The notes beneath the pieces are model-generated. The model saw only the letters and a list, made by a program, of their open reading frames with translations. It had not been told where the DNA came from and ran no database searches. Below, piece after piece: positions 34,391 to 45,975 of a stretch of DNA of 64,000 bases (position 1 is the first letter of the stretch; each line of letters begins with the position of its first letter). A program made the translations under genes and the position numbers. Origin of the DNA: Tidjanibacter massiliensis (GTDB lineage Bacteria; Bacteroidota; Bacteroidia; Bacteroidales; Rikenellaceae); contig NZ_LT629959.1 of the NCBI RefSeq assembly GCF_900104605.1, positions 62,001 through 126,000 of the forward strand, read 5' to 3'.

Positions 34391-36823
34391 CTATTTTTCG
34401 AGTGCGAGTTCGAGTACCTCTTCGTTCGTGCGGACGAAGTGGAATTTCAGTCCCTCTACGTAGTCCTCCTTGATTTCGGCGATATCCTTTGCATTGTCCT
34501 CGCTGAGGATGATTTCGGAGATGCCCGCGCGTTTGGCGGCGAGGATTTTCTCCTTGATGCCCCCTACGGGCATGACCCGTCCGCGGAGCGTCGTTTCACC
34601 CGTCATGGCGATGCGGTCTTTCACCTTCCGGCCGGTGTAGGTCGATACCAGCGACGTCACCATGGTGATGCCTGCGCTCGGGCCGTCCTTCGGGATGGCT
34701 CCCTCCGGTACGTGGATGTTGATGTCGAAATTCTCGAACTTCTCCTTGTCGATTCCCAGCTCCGCATAGTGGGCTTTCGTCCATTCGAGGGCTATCGTCG
34801 CCGACTCCTTCATCACGTCGCCGAGGTTGCCCGTCAGGCTCAGTTTGCCCTTGCCGGGGCTGAGTATCGACTCGATGTAGAGGATGTCGCCTCCCACTTC
34901 GGTCCATGCCAGGCCGGTAACTACACCCGTGATGCCGCTCACTTCGTACTTTTCGTTGCGGAACTTGGGCATGCCGAGTATCTTTTCCAAATCTTCGACC
35001 GATATCTCCGGGTTGTACTCCTGCTCGAATCCGATATCTTTCGCCCGGTGACGTGCGATTTTGGCCAGCATCTTGTCCAGTCCGCGCACCCCTGCTTCGC
35101 GGGTGTAGTCGGAGATAATCCGCTCCATCACTTCGCGCGACAGGAGCAGGCTCTCGGCGGGGATGCCGTGCGCCTCGCGTTCCTTGGGGAGCAGATGGTG
35201 CAGTCCGATTTCAATCTTCTCTTCGAGCAGGTAGCCGGGGATGTTTATCATCTCCATGCGGTCGCGCAGGGCCGGATGTACGTTCTGTATGTTGTTGGCC
35301 GTGGCGATGAAGAGCGTTTTGGAGAGGTCGTACTCCGTGTCGAGGTAGTTGTCGTGGAACGTGGTGTTCTGTTCCGGGTCGAGCACTTCGAGCAGTGCCG
35401 ACGACGGGTCACCGTGGTTCCCTACGCCGATTTTGTCCACCTCGTCGAGGATGATGACCGGGTTGGAGGAGCCGCATCGCTTGATGGTCTGGATGATGCG
35501 GCCCGGCATCGCGCCGATGTAGGTGCGCCTGTGGCCGCGGATTTCCGATTCGTCGTGCAGGCCGCCGAGCGATATGCGTCCGAACTTGCGGCCCAATGCT
35601 CCCGCCACCGATTTGCCGAGCGACGTCTTGCCCACTCCGGGAGGGCCGTAGAGGCAGATAATCGGCGACTTGAGGTCGCCTTTCAGCTTGATGACCGCCA
35701 GATGTTCCAGCAGCCGCTCCTTGACCTCCTCCAGGCCGAAGTGGTCGTTGTCGAGCCGTTCGCGGGCATGCTTGAGGTCGAGGTTGTCCTGCGTGCACTC
35801 GCCCCACGGAAGTTCGAGCATCAGTTGCAGGTAGTTCATCTGTACCGAGTATTCCGCCACGGCGGGATTCAGCCTCTCGAGCTTGTTGAGCTCCTTGTTG
35901 AACATTTCGCCCACCTCTTTGCTCCACTTCTTCGTCTTGGCCTCCTCGCGCATGCGGGCGATTTCGGCTTCGTCCTCGTTGCCGCCCAACTCCTCCTGGA
36001 TGGTGCGTATCTGCTGCTGGAGGTAGTATTCTTTCTGTTGCTGGTCGATATCCTGTTTGACCTTGCTCTGTATCTTGTTCTTCAGCTCCACGAGCTGCTG
36101 TTCGCGTACGAGTATCTCCAGCAGGCGGCGGGCACGCGCCAGCAGTCCCGGCGCTTCGAGCAGCCGCTGGCGGTCGGCATCCTCGAAGTCGAGGTTGGAA
36201 CAGATGAAGTTGATGATGCCGCGTTTGCTGTCGATGTTCTTGATGGCGAACGATGCTTCCTTCGGTATGTTGGGCGAAACGCTGATGATGTTCAGCGCCA
36301 CGTCCTTGATGGACTCCACGAGCGCCTCGAACTCCACGTTGCCGGAGGCGGGCGTCGTATCCTTGAGCGGCGTGACCGTCGCCGTGAAGTAGGGCTCTGA
36401 AGAGAGGTATTCGTTTATCTCGATTTTTTCGAGGCCGTGCAGGATGACGGTCAGGTTGCCGTTGGGCATGTCGAGCGTCTTGAGAATGCGGGCTGCCGTG
36501 CCGATGCGGTACATGTCGTCCGGTGCGGGCTGCTCGACGTCGGACTCCTTCTGAAGTACCGCACCGAGTATTCCCGTGCCGGCCTCCACGTCGCGTATCA
36601 GCTTCATGGACTTCTCCCGGCCCACCGTAATGGGGGTAATCGAGCCGGGGAACAGCACCGAGCTGCGCAGCGAGAGGATGGGCAGCGATTCGGGTATCGA
36701 ATAGTTTTCCGAAAGTTCGTCTTCGTTTTCGGTAACTATCGGGATGACCTGGCTGTGTCCCTCCTGAATGTCGGAAATATCCGACAGGATATCTATCTCT
36801 ATCTTATTGCTTTTTTTGCTCAT
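34391..36823 (-). CDS. lon: ATP-dependent protease Lon
   Basis: An 810-residue AAA+ serine protease that degrades misfolded and regulatory proteins. Order of parts: an N-terminal LAN domain ([26 protein letters not shown]), a coiled helical region, the Walker A motif [18 protein letters not shown], Walker [12 protein letters not shown], and a C-terminal protease domain with the catalytic Ser in [11 protein letters not shown] and Lys in [15 protein letters not shown]. Length and architecture are standard for LonA. It reads divergently from valS; a TATCTTTG -7 box lies upstream at 36853-36860. Confidence 0.98.
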   Translation of the reverse strand: MSKKSNKIEIDILSDISDIQEGHSQVIPIVTENEDELSENYSIPESLPILSLRSSVLFPGSITPITVGREKSMKLIRDVEAGTGILGAVLQKESDVEQPAPDDMYRIGTAARILKTLDMPNGNLTVILHGLEKIEINEYLSSEPYFTATVTPLKDTTPASGNVEFEALVESIKDVALNIISVSPNIPKEASFAIKNIDSKRGIINFICSNLDFEDADRQRLLEAPGLLARARRLLEILVREQQLVELKNKIQSKVKQDIDQQQKEYYLQQQIRTIQEELGGNEDEAEIARMREEAKTKKWSKEVGEMFNKELNKLERLNPAVAEYSVQMNYLQLMLELPWGECTQDNLDLKHARERLDNDHFGLEEVKERLLEHLAVIKLKGDLKSPIICLYGPPGVGKTSLGKSVAGALGRKFGRISLGGLHDESEIRGHRRTYIGAMPGRIIQTIKRCGSSNPVIILDEVDKIGVGNHGDPSSALLEVLDPEQNTTFHDNYLDTEYDLSKTLFIATANNIQNVHPALRDRMEMINIPGYLLEEKIEIGLHHLLPKEREAHGIPAESLLLSREVMERIISDYTREAGVRGLDKMLAKIARHRAKDIGFEQEYNPEISVEDLEKILGMPKFRNEKYEVSGITGVVTGLAWTEVGGDILYIESILSPGKGKLSLTGNLGDVMKESATIALEWTKAHYAELGIDKEKFENFDINIHVPEGAIPKDGPSAGITMVTSLVSTYTGRKVKDRIAMTGETTLRGRVMPVGGIKEKILAAKRAGISEIILSEDNAKDIAEIKEDYVEGLKFHFVRTNEEVLELALEK

Positions 36824-36852
36824 TCTTTGAAATCTCCTTTTCGATTTGGGTA

Positions 36853-36860
36853 CAAAGATA
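36853..36860 (-). promoter_or_regulatory. Candidate -7 element of lon
   Basis: The minus strand reads TATCTTTG, 30 nt upstream of the start; no clear TTTG at -33 and no obvious HrcA/CIRCE inverted repeat in the gap. Confidence 0.45.
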
Positions 36861-36949
36861 ACGAATCCGTTCCCTTAAATGTTATCTGTATTCCGAAAAC
36901 AATCATCAGTTTATTAACATGTCCGGCTCCATCCGAACGTCAAAATCGC

Positions 36950-36957
36950 TATCTTTG
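36950..36957 (+). promoter_or_regulatory. Candidate -7 element of valS
   Basis: TATCTTTG matches TAnnTTTG, 38 nt upstream of the valS start codon; the -33 region lacks TTTG. Confidence 0.45.
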
Positions 36958-36994
36958 CAATTCACACATTTTGTAACGGAAATATTCATACACT

Positions 36995-39616
<2,622 letters not shown>

Positions 39617-39742
39617 GAAAGAGGTGTCGGGCCTGTATGCTGTGTCGGATTGAGGCCCCGGAATATTAACGGAATCGTAACGGTGTCGTGACGGCGGTGC
39701 AACGGCATTGTGTTTTCATTGCACCGCGAATGGATTGAACCG

Positions 39743-40210
39743 ATGGAAAGAAAGAAGACGATAGCGCTGGTAGCGCATGATAACATGAAGCCCGACCTGG
39801 TGGAGTGGGCCGACTGGAACCGCGAACTTCTGCTGTGTCATAGTCTCGTCTGTACGGGGACGACCGGCAGGATGGTGGCCGACGTCCTGATAGGCAAGAA
39901 AGGGGACGGAAAATGCCGGCTCGACATCCGGCTGCTCAAGTCGGGTCCCCTCGGCGGCGACCAGCAGTTGGGGGCGATGATAGCCGAGGGCAGGATAGAC
40001 GCCCTGATATTTTTCTGGGACCCGATGGAGGCCCAGCCGCACGACGTGGATGTGAAGGCGCTTCTGCGTCTGGCGACGTTGTATAACGTTCCGACGGCGG
40101 TGAACCGTTCCACGGCCGATTTCATGGTCTCCTCGCCGCTCTTCGACGGGGATTATGAACCGGTGGTGAAGGATTACCGCGGGTATGTGGAGCGAAGCCT
40201 CGGCAGATAG
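39743..40210 (+). CDS. mgsA: Methylglyoxal synthase
   Basis: A 155-residue enzyme converting dihydroxyacetone phosphate to methylglyoxal and phosphate, a bypass of lower glycolysis under phosphate limitation or sugar stress. It shows the family signature KSGPLGGDQQLGAMIAEG and IDALIFFWDPMEAQPHDVDV, with catalytic Asp in GGDQQ and DPME context, and the start MERKKTIALVAHDNMKPDLVEW. An upstream in-frame ATG at 39710 would add 11 non-conserved residues. It is probably downstream of valS in one direction but separated by about 125 nt. Confidence 0.96.
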   Translation: MERKKTIALVAHDNMKPDLVEWADWNRELLLCHSLVCTGTTGRMVADVLIGKKGDGKCRLDIRLLKSGPLGGDQQLGAMIAEGRIDALIFFWDPMEAQPHDVDVKALLRLATLYNVPTAVNRSTADFMVSSPLFDGDYEPVVKDYRGYVERSLGR

Positions 40211-40278
40211 GCCGGCGGCGGTGGGGTGTCGCGGCGGAAGCGTGGCTTGTCCGTCGTTCTTCCGTCAGTGAATCATCT

Positions 40279-40310
40279 GTCCCGTTCTGTTCATGCAGGA
40301 CGGGACTTTC
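40279..40310 (+). terminator. Terminator-like hairpin downstream of mgsA
   Basis: GTCCCGTTCTG (40279-40289) pairs with CAGGACGGGAC (40296-40306) with one wobble pair, followed by TTTC, 68 nt after the mgsA stop. Confidence 0.6.
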
Positions 40311-40473
40311 CATCATTGGCGGTCGGGGATGAGCGGTGCAGAACAGACGGTGCGTGGAAAGGGAACGGTGCGGTACCGGAGTGCACGGGCGCTCTTTCCC
40401 GTATGCTGGCTGTCGGGGCGGTTTCCGTTTCGGGCGGTGTCGGAGCGGCAGACAGAGGAAGAATGAAAGCCGT

Positions 40474-41418
40474 ATGAAGAGAAGGGTTCATGCAGGATAT
40501 GTAGCCGTATGTGCGGCATGTGTCTTGTTCCATGCGGCGTGCGGCCGGTGGAGCGGTGCGCCGTGGTATCTCGACCGGGCGCAGTTGCGGACGGATTATC
40601 TGGCGGCCGTGGCGGATGCCGTTGTGTCCGACGCGTCGGAGGTGTACCGCGACCTGCCCTGTATCGTTTCCCCCGACTCCGGCGACGGGTTGGAGTGGAC
40701 GGAGCGCGGCGGACGGCAGTTCGTGCTCGTCTGTTCCATGACGGACGGGGAGTATGCCGGTGTGTGGACGGCGGGACGGCAGTTCGTTACGGACGGTTAT
40801 ACGTTGTGGGTCGTTCTGCCGTATGAACTGGAGGAGCGTATGCGGCGTATGCCTCTGATGGGGGATTCATTGGAGTGTAGGATGCGGATGCTGCAGTTGC
40901 TCGGCCTTCCGCCGGACAGCCCTTACGACCGGCTCCTCTTTTTCTATGCCGACCGCAGTACGTTGCTCAGACCGTGTCCCAATCCGGACGTCGGGGCGTG
41001 TGCGGCTCCCGATGTGTCTCCCGGCGACCTGCCTGCACCGTACCGGAAGTGGTTCGAGGCGCGGACGGCGCTTTCATACGGAGAGGAGAATCCGTATCCG
41101 TGGACACGTCTCGGATATACCTATGACTGGCATCGGGACGCTGACCAGAGGAGGGGGTTGGGAGAGTTCATCGTTCCCGGCGGTACGGAGGTCATTGCCG
41201 TGGAGCAGGTGACCGTCTGGCGATGGTATCGCGGTCTGGTTGGTATCGTCCGGGCGGATGATACGGCCGGGGCCGTGAACGGAACGGACCGCATGTTTTT
41301 CGGAAGGGACGGGGCCGGATTTCCGGAAGTGTTTCCGCAGGGGCTGCCTGCACTGGGGTGGGCTGTCCGTCGGATTCCGGCGATGCATGCAATTTCTAAA
41401 GATAGTCTTTTTTATTGA
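40474..41418 (+). CDS. Orphan lipoprotein of unknown function
   Basis: A 314-residue protein with a lipoprotein signal (MKRRVHAGYVAVCAACVLFHAAC). I recognise no family. The mature part is rich in Trp, Arg and Tyr, with segments such as YRDLPCIVSPDSGDGLEW, GYTLWVVLPYELEERM and LGYTYDWHRDADQRRGLGEFIVPGG; the latter part (GEFIVPGGTEVIAVEQVTV, GTDRMFFGRDGAG) might be a small beta domain. ATG 40474 is chosen because it begins the signal peptide; a tiny frame at 40463 stops at once. No coupled neighbour. Codon use matches the GC-rich background. Confidence 0.8.
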   Translation: MKRRVHAGYVAVCAACVLFHAACGRWSGAPWYLDRAQLRTDYLAAVADAVVSDASEVYRDLPCIVSPDSGDGLEWTERGGRQFVLVCSMTDGEYAGVWTAGRQFVTDGYTLWVVLPYELEERMRRMPLMGDSLECRMRMLQLLGLPPDSPYDRLLFFYADRSTLLRPCPNPDVGACAAPDVSPGDLPAPYRKWFEARTALSYGEENPYPWTRLGYTYDWHRDADQRRGLGEFIVPGGTEVIAVEQVTVWRWYRGLVGIVRADDTAGAVNGTDRMFFGRDGAGFPEVFPQGLPALGWAVRRIPAMHAISKDSLFY

Positions 41419-41428
41419 ATACTAAAAT

Positions 41429-41476
41429 AATATAATATATTATATTGGACAATTGTTTGTTCCCTCGTTACCTTTG
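41429..41476 (+). promoter_or_regulatory. Putative promoter with an AT-rich palindrome, upstream of the Bor genes
   Basis: AATATAATATATTATATT (41429-41446) is a perfect 18-bp palindrome overlapping TTGG (41445-41448); TACCTTTG, a TAnnTTTG match, follows 20 nt later (41469-41476). Transcription would start near 41483 and leave about 290 nt of leader before the first Bor gene. No gene is supported in the 41419-41773 gap; a 62-codon frame at 41445 looks fortuitous. Confidence 0.45.
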
Positions 41477-41773
41477 CGATGAACGAGTGCATCCGTCGGC
41501 GGCGGAATGCGGCTGTTCCCTGCGCAATCCGACGGCGATGCGGTGCGTTCCGGCGTATGCGCGAGATGTGCGCGACGGCCTTTCCGGGAAGAGGATTTTA
41601 CCGTTGGTTGAAGACGGTACCGTAGCTTATTGAGACGGGAATGGCAGTACGTCGGTGCAGGGGCGGGAGGAGGTCTGCCGTTCGCAGGTGCCGGAGCCGG
41701 CAGCACGGTGTGCGGTGATGACCCGTTCTGCCGGAACATGAAGAGGCGACCTGAATCTTTCAATATATAAGCC

Positions 41774-42139
41774 ATGAAGAGAATTTTACCGTTTTGCCTG
41801 TGTTTGTGCTGTGTGGGACTGACGTCCTGTTTCCGCACGAACCTTTATGTAGGCAATGCCCGGCCCGACGACAGAAAAGTCAAGGTGAGTCAGGAATCGT
41901 TCAATCACCATTTCGTCGGCGGACTCATTCCCGGCGGCAATACCACGATGACGGCGTCGGAGTATGTGGACGACGCCGACAGTTTCGTCGTTCAGACCAG
42001 TACCGGTTTTCTGAACGGCCTTGTCGGGGGAGTCACGGCGGGAATCTATACCCCGACCCAGACCAAATTCTATCTGCCGGTAGAGGAGTTGAACAAGACG
42101 GCGGCTGCCGGCAGGGAGTCTGCAAAAGAGGAGGAGTAG
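41774..42139 (+). CDS. Bor-family lipoprotein
   Basis: A 121-residue lipoprotein (signal MKRILPFCLCLCCVGLTSC). The mature domain resembles the lambda Bor family: an HHFVGGL block followed by an acidic-aromatic strand, SFVVQTSTGFLNGLVGGVTAGIYTP, and QTKFYLP; the FxNGLxG-x-T-x-GIYTP pattern is the family core. Bor is a phage-encoded outer-membrane lipoprotein linked to serum resistance in enterobacteria. Here it is a chromosomal gene with a 1-nt gap to a second Bor-domain gene, so the two form an operon. Its role in this organism is not known. Confidence 0.82.
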   Translation: MKRILPFCLCLCCVGLTSCFRTNLYVGNARPDDRKVKVSQESFNHHFVGGLIPGGNTTMTASEYVDDADSFVVQTSTGFLNGLVGGVTAGIYTPTQTKFYLPVEELNKTAAAGRESAKEEE

Positions 42140-42140
42140 T

Positions 42141-43028
42141 ATGAAAACCGTGAAAGGAATCGTCGTTGCGGCCGCAGCGGTCGCGGCGGCAGTCTGTGCA
42201 TCCTCGTGCAGCACGAGTCGTATTCTTGTCGGCGACGTCAAACCCAAAGAGCCGATGATTGAAGTATCCAAGGAACACAACGCTCATTTCCTCGGCGGGT
42301 TGGTCAAGACGGGAAAGACCATCGCGCAGGAACATGTCGGCGATGCGGAGAATTACGCCGTACTTACCCGTTACGGGTTCGGAGACATCATGCTGTCGTT
42401 CGTGACGGGTTATATTTACACTCCGACGACCACGAAGTATTACATTCCGGTGCGGTATATGGATGACTTCGATTTCGTGGGTAAAGAAAAGCAGCGCAAA
42501 GAGCGTGTACACAAAGACAGGGGGTTCGTTATCGGAGTCGAGACGGGCGGCGGTGCATGGCCCGGTCCGCGCACGGGCATCGGTCGTTGGCTGACAGAAG
42601 CTACGGTGAATACCGCGCTGACGTTCGGTTATCAGGCGAATCCGCACTTTTACATGGCGGCGGGTTTCGATTTGAGCGCTTACTCGATGCCTGGCGACGG
42701 AGACCTCGTTACGCTGTTGCAGCCTTTCCTGCGTTTCCGCTACACGGTGCTCGACCGGAACAGTTCGCCGTTCGTGGGCATCGACCTCGGCGTGCCTTTG
42801 GAGCGTGTGGAAAGCGATAACTGGGGAGACGAGTGGGACCCTGCATTGGCCCTCACTCCCATGATAGGATACCGCTTCCGGGTGGGGCGCCATCGTAATG
42901 CCGGTTTCGACATCGGCATAGGCTACCGATTGGGCGAGTTTTTCTCTGAAATCGATTCCCCTTTCGTGCTCAAGGAATGTTCGCTGAACGCGCTGTTGCT
43001 TAAAATCGGGTTCAGCATCACGCTTTGA
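42141..43028 (+). CDS. Bor-like domain fused to a probable outer-membrane beta-barrel
   Basis: A 295-residue lipoprotein (signal ending VCASSC). Residues about 24-110 repeat the Bor plan: VSKEHNAHFLGGLVKTG, DAENYAVLTRYGFGDIMLSFVTGYIYTP, TTKYYIPVRYMDDF. After a charged linker (KEKQRKERVHKDRG) comes a region of about 170 residues with alternating hydrophobic/aromatic strands: FVIGVETGGGAW, TALTFGYQANPHFYMAAGFDL, LQPFLRFRYTVL, SPFVGIDLGVPL, IGYRFRVGRHRNAGFDIGIGYRL and terminal LLLKIGFSITL, a typical C-terminal outer-membrane strand. The fusion is unusual. The barrel is inferred from strand pattern, not from a named family. Confidence 0.75.
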   Translation: MKTVKGIVVAAAAVAAAVCASSCSTSRILVGDVKPKEPMIEVSKEHNAHFLGGLVKTGKTIAQEHVGDAENYAVLTRYGFGDIMLSFVTGYIYTPTTTKYYIPVRYMDDFDFVGKEKQRKERVHKDRGFVIGVETGGGAWPGPRTGIGRWLTEATVNTALTFGYQANPHFYMAAGFDLSAYSMPGDGDLVTLLQPFLRFRYTVLDRNSSPFVGIDLGVPLERVESDNWGDEWDPALALTPMIGYRFRVGRHRNAGFDIGIGYRLGEFFSEIDSPFVLKECSLNALLLKIGFSITL

Positions 43029-43048
43029 ACGAAACGTCGGGCCAGGAG

Positions 43049-43075
43049 AAGGGGACGGAAAACCGTTCCCTTTTT
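43049..43075 (+). terminator. Intrinsic terminator of the Bor operon
   Basis: AAGGGGACGG (43049-43058) pairs with CCGTTCCCTT around AAAA, followed by a T-run; it lies 20 nt after the stop. Confidence 0.8.
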
Positions 43076-43255
43076 CGTGTTGGGAAGGGCCGCTTTCCGG
43101 ACGTTTCCGTTGGTTGTGGGGGTGTCGTATCCGCTGCGATTGCCATCGCTCTTCGCCTTTGCGAAGGACTGCGGGGCAGGACGTCCGGGTGTGTGTCCGC
43201 GGATGCACGGGTATTCGGACATACGGGCAGCATGACGGTGATTTCATATTCGTAT

Positions 43256-43287
43256 TTTGTTTGTATGGTTGTATCGGATTATATTTG
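43256..43287 (+). promoter_or_regulatory. Promoter of the retropepsin-like gene
   Basis: TTTG (43256-43259), 20 nt, then TATATTTG (43280-43287), matching the Bacteroidota promoter pattern. It lies in the 450-base gap 43029-43479 and would give a leader of about 185 nt. No other feature is visible in the gap. Confidence 0.6.
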
Positions 43288-43479
43288 CCTCGTTCGGACG
43301 AATGGGACCGTTGCCGGAAATGCAGGGCGGTTTCCGGTATTCCGTGTTCCGCGGAGTATCGGGCCGGTCGGTCGGCGGCGTAGCTATGGTATGATTTATC
43401 ATCCGTCGGTGCGAATCCATGAATCGGTTGGCATGACCGGAGGGGGAATCGGTGTCGTCGGGGAATATGGTTTACGGAG

Positions 43480-44742
43480 ATGATGAGGAAAATATTGTTG
43501 GTCGTGGCATCGCTGTGGAGCGTATGCACGGCATCGCATGCTCAGGACCGGGCGGAATGCGAACGGATTGTGCACCTCGTGGCGGAGGCCGTCGGGGCCG
43601 GTTCGATTGAGGGGGTCGAGCCTTTTCTGGCGCCCGGATTCATGTTTTCGGGACAGGAGGGCGACCGGGCCCGGTCGGTGATGAAACTGCTCGTGGAACA
43701 GCTTGACGACCGGGTGGAGCGGATTGAAATGCTTCGGGCGGAACGGACGGAAAGAGGTCTGGAACTGGTCTGTGCCTTTACCTATGCGGGCGCACTGGGC
43801 CGGAAGGAGGCGACTTTCCTTTTCGACGGGAAAAACCGTCTGGAACGTTTGGAACTGTTTCCGATGCGGGTCGAAACGTTACCGGAGGAGGAAGACGCTT
43901 TTGTGGGGCCGTCTTCCGGTCGGCTCGACGTACCGGTTCGCCGGCTCGGCAACCTGTTGGCCGCGACGGCGTTCCTGGACGGAAGGGAACGTACGTTCAT
44001 CATCGACAATGGAGCGCCGAGACTGATGCTCAACAGCAGCCGCTATGGAACGGACCGCGATACGGCTGCATTGCGGATTTCGTCCTCGAAAGGAGTGAAT
44101 TCCTCCATCGGGGGAATGGATATTGTGGAAGTCTCCGAATTCGATTTTCACGGAATCCGTGCGGAAAGGAGAAGGTTTCTCGCGTTCGACATGTCGCATC
44201 TGGAGCAGGAAACGGAGATTTTCGGCCTGCTCGGTTACGAAGTCTATAAGGATTGGGATTTGTTGTTCGATTACGAGGGCGGAACGCTGACGCTGCTCGA
44301 CCCGACTGTTACGGATGCCTGTGTGGCGTCTCTGACAGGCGGACGTCCCGTGACGGAAGTGCCTATTGAAATGGAAGGACATATTGCCTGTGTGGAAGCG
44401 TGCATCGGCGAACGTATGTTGCGTCTTGGCATCGACTGCGGGGCCGGTGCCGATTTGCTGGACGACCGGTTGTGGGAGTCGTTGCGGCCCGCCTTGACCG
44501 GGCGTCGGGAGACGACGCTTACGGGGGCGGACGCTGAAGCGCGCCGGGTGCGTTCCGCCAAGGTGAAGCGGCTGAAAATCGGCGACAGAGAGTTCCGGAG
44601 GGTCCCGACCGTATTCAACGATATGAGCCATCTTAACCGTTCTCTGAAACGCGGACTGGACGGATTAATCGGCTTTCCGATACTCTCCGGCCAGAAGACG
44701 GTGTTGAGTTACCGGAGCGGCCGGTTGATTTTCCTACCTTGA
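43480..44742 (+). CDS. Exported retropepsin-like aspartyl protease-fold protein with altered motifs
   Basis: A 420-residue protein with a signal peptide (MMRKILLVVASLWSVCTASHAQ). About residues 24-150 resemble a small SnoaL/NTF2-like or similar domain (uncertain). Two retropepsin-like half-domains follow. The first has FIIDNGAPRLMLNS with Asp176 where D-T/S-G-A is expected; the second has LGIDCGAGADLLDD with Asp319 (D-C-G-A). Each half also has a GLLGYEVYKDWDLLFDYEGG- or GLIGFPILSGQKTVLSYRSG-type closing hairpin, as in Bacteroidota aspartyl-protease-family proteins. The Thr/Ser replacements (Asn and Cys) raise doubt about activity. The second half ends in RLIFLP. Its partner or substrate is unknown. 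Confidence 0.8.
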   Translation: MMRKILLVVASLWSVCTASHAQDRAECERIVHLVAEAVGAGSIEGVEPFLAPGFMFSGQEGDRARSVMKLLVEQLDDRVERIEMLRAERTERGLELVCAFTYAGALGRKEATFLFDGKNRLERLELFPMRVETLPEEEDAFVGPSSGRLDVPVRRLGNLLAATAFLDGRERTFIIDNGAPRLMLNSSRYGTDRDTAALRISSSKGVNSSIGGMDIVEVSEFDFHGIRAERRRFLAFDMSHLEQETEIFGLLGYEVYKDWDLLFDYEGGTLTLLDPTVTDACVASLTGGRPVTEVPIEMEGHIACVEACIGERMLRLGIDCGAGADLLDDRLWESLRPALTGRRETTLTGADAEARRVRSAKVKRLKIGDREFRRVPTVFNDMSHLNRSLKRGLDGLIGFPILSGQKTVLSYRSGRLIFLP

Positions 44743-44796
44743 ACCAGAAGCGGGTTGGGTGACGCGTCGTGCATCGCTGTACCTGCGTTTTTTTGT

Positions 44797-44826
44797 AATC
44801 CGACCGCGGAAACGGACGGATTTTCG
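44797..44826 (+). terminator. Terminator of the retropepsin-like gene
   Basis: AATCCG (44797-44802) pairs with CGGATT (44817-44822) and an inner CCG/CGG stem, followed by TTTTC, 54 nt after the stop. The rest of the gap to 45100 shows no gene. Confidence 0.6.
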
Positions 44827-45102
44827 TGTCGTCGCTTTCCGGCGGATGCGTTGGTATCGTTTCCTGCGGTTTCCGGCAGCGTTTTGTTCCGGACTGTTGC
44901 CGGACGGGAAAACCGATGGTTTCTGTCGGAGCGGGCGGCCGGCAGCGGAGGAAGCATCGGCTAACGTAATTTTGCGGACGATGACCGGCTGTATGCATAG
45001 TTGTGCCTTCTTCGGACGGATTGCGCTGTGTGCGCGCAATGGTTCGGAAAAGGTCGGACGGCGTTCGAGGCCTTTCTTTCCATCGCTTTGTCGGTGGAAT
45101 AT

Positions 45103-45133
45103 TTTGTTTATAATATAAACTTGTTTATATTTG
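45103..45133 (+). promoter_or_regulatory. Distal promoter with palindromic operator (regulator cassette 2)
   Basis: TTTG (45103-45106), exactly 19 nt, TATATTTG (45126-45133): a consensus Bacteroidota promoter. Its spacer contains GTTTATAATATAAAC (45106-45120), a palindrome apart from the central base. The same operator plus the following TTGTTT recurs at 45261. Binding there should block RNA polymerase, so autorepression by the HTH protein encoded downstream is likely (inference). Confidence 0.75.
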
Positions 45134-45247
45134 CAGAAGAAAAGACGAAGTGGGTACAGGATATGACAGACGGTAGAGTTTGCAGCCCGGCGGCAGAAGG
45201 ATGCCCGTTCGTCCGGTTGGGATGCCGGAGAAGAGGCGAATCGTTTT

Positions 45248-45278
45248 TTTGCTTTATATAGTTTATATTGTAAACTTG
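45248..45278 (+). promoter_or_regulatory. Proximal promoter with second operator copy (regulator cassette 2)
   Basis: TTTG (45248-45251), 19 nt, TAAACTTG (45271-45278, one mismatch from TAnnTTTG). The operator-like GTTTATATTGTAAAC (45261-45275) overlaps the -7 box and shares GTTTATA..(A/G)TAAACTTGTTT with the distal copy. A start near 45285 would leave about 60 nt of leader. So the operon has two tandem promoters with the same operator. Confidence 0.65.
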
Positions 45279-45345
45279 TTTGTGGCGTACGGAGCTTGTG
45301 CCGACGGTACGGGCGTAATTCATTAACCTTTAATTTATATGTGTC

Positions 45346-45975
45346 ATGGAAGAGAAGAAGTTGACGGGAGCGGAGAGTCTGGAGCTCATCTCCCGGATGA
45401 TTGAAACGACGAAGAAGCGTATGGAGGTCGGAAGCGGCAACAAATTCCTGCTTTACGGATACAGCGCTGTAGCGCTCTCCGTAGCGGTATTCCTGTTGAT
45501 ACGCTTTACAGGCGACCCACGGTGGAATTTCGCATGGTTCCTGATGTTCATTCCGGGAATGGTCGATGCAGCCGCCTCCCGAAAGAGAAGGCCGGCGGTC
45601 GTCACCTATATGGACGGTGTGCTGTCCGGCATGTGGCGGATAGTGGGCGCCCTGTTCTTTCTGACGGTGATTGTCCTGTGTGCGATGGCCTTCGTTTACG
45701 GCGTGGCGGATTTCTCGCTGATGCTGCCGCTCGGCCTGTTGTATGCCTGTTTCGGCACATCCGTTACCGGCATCGTCATCAAGGAACCGTGGTTGGTCTG
45801 TATGCCGCTTGTCGGCTTCGTGGCCGCTGTTGGCATGTTGGTTTCCTATGCCCTGCCGGTCGACGGTTGTCGTCTTTACTGGGGGCTCTGGTTCGGGCTT
45901 TCGTTTCTGGTGATGATGGTAGTGCCGGGACATATTATCAACCGTAAAGCGAAGAGGGCATGTTCCGGGAATTGA
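45346..45975 (+). CDS. Six-helix membrane protein paired with a winged-helix regulator
   Basis: A 209-residue membrane protein with a soluble N-terminal segment (EEKKLTGAESLELISRMIETTKKRMEVG) and about six hydrophobic segments (FLLYGYSAVALSVAVFLLI, WNFAWFLMFIPGMV, GALFFLTVIVLCAMAFVYGV, LMLPLGLLYACFGTSVTGIVI, LVCMPLVGFVAAVGMLVSYAL, GLWFGLSFLVMMVVPGHII). I recognise no named family beyond the Bacteroidota pattern of such proteins next to an HTH_34 regulator. Its stop overlaps the regulator gene by 16 nt, so they are co-translated. Function unknown. Confidence 0.82.
   Translation: MEEKKLTGAESLELISRMIETTKKRMEVGSGNKFLLYGYSAVALSVAVFLLIRFTGDPRWNFAWFLMFIPGMVDAAASRKRRPAVVTYMDGVLSGMWRIVGALFFLTVIVLCAMAFVYGVADFSLMLPLGLLYACFGTSVTGIVIKEPWLVCMPLVGFVAAVGMLVSYALPVDGCRLYWGLWFGLSFLVMMVVPGHIINRKAKRACSGN

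Noticed and set aside
41445-41633. 62-codon open frame upstream of the Bor genes
   Set aside because: It begins inside the promoter region and has no recognisable features.
41774-43028. Bor genes as evidence of a resident prophage
   Set aside because: No phage structural, integrase or attachment sequences are nearby, so the domain appears to be a chromosomal lipoprotein operon.
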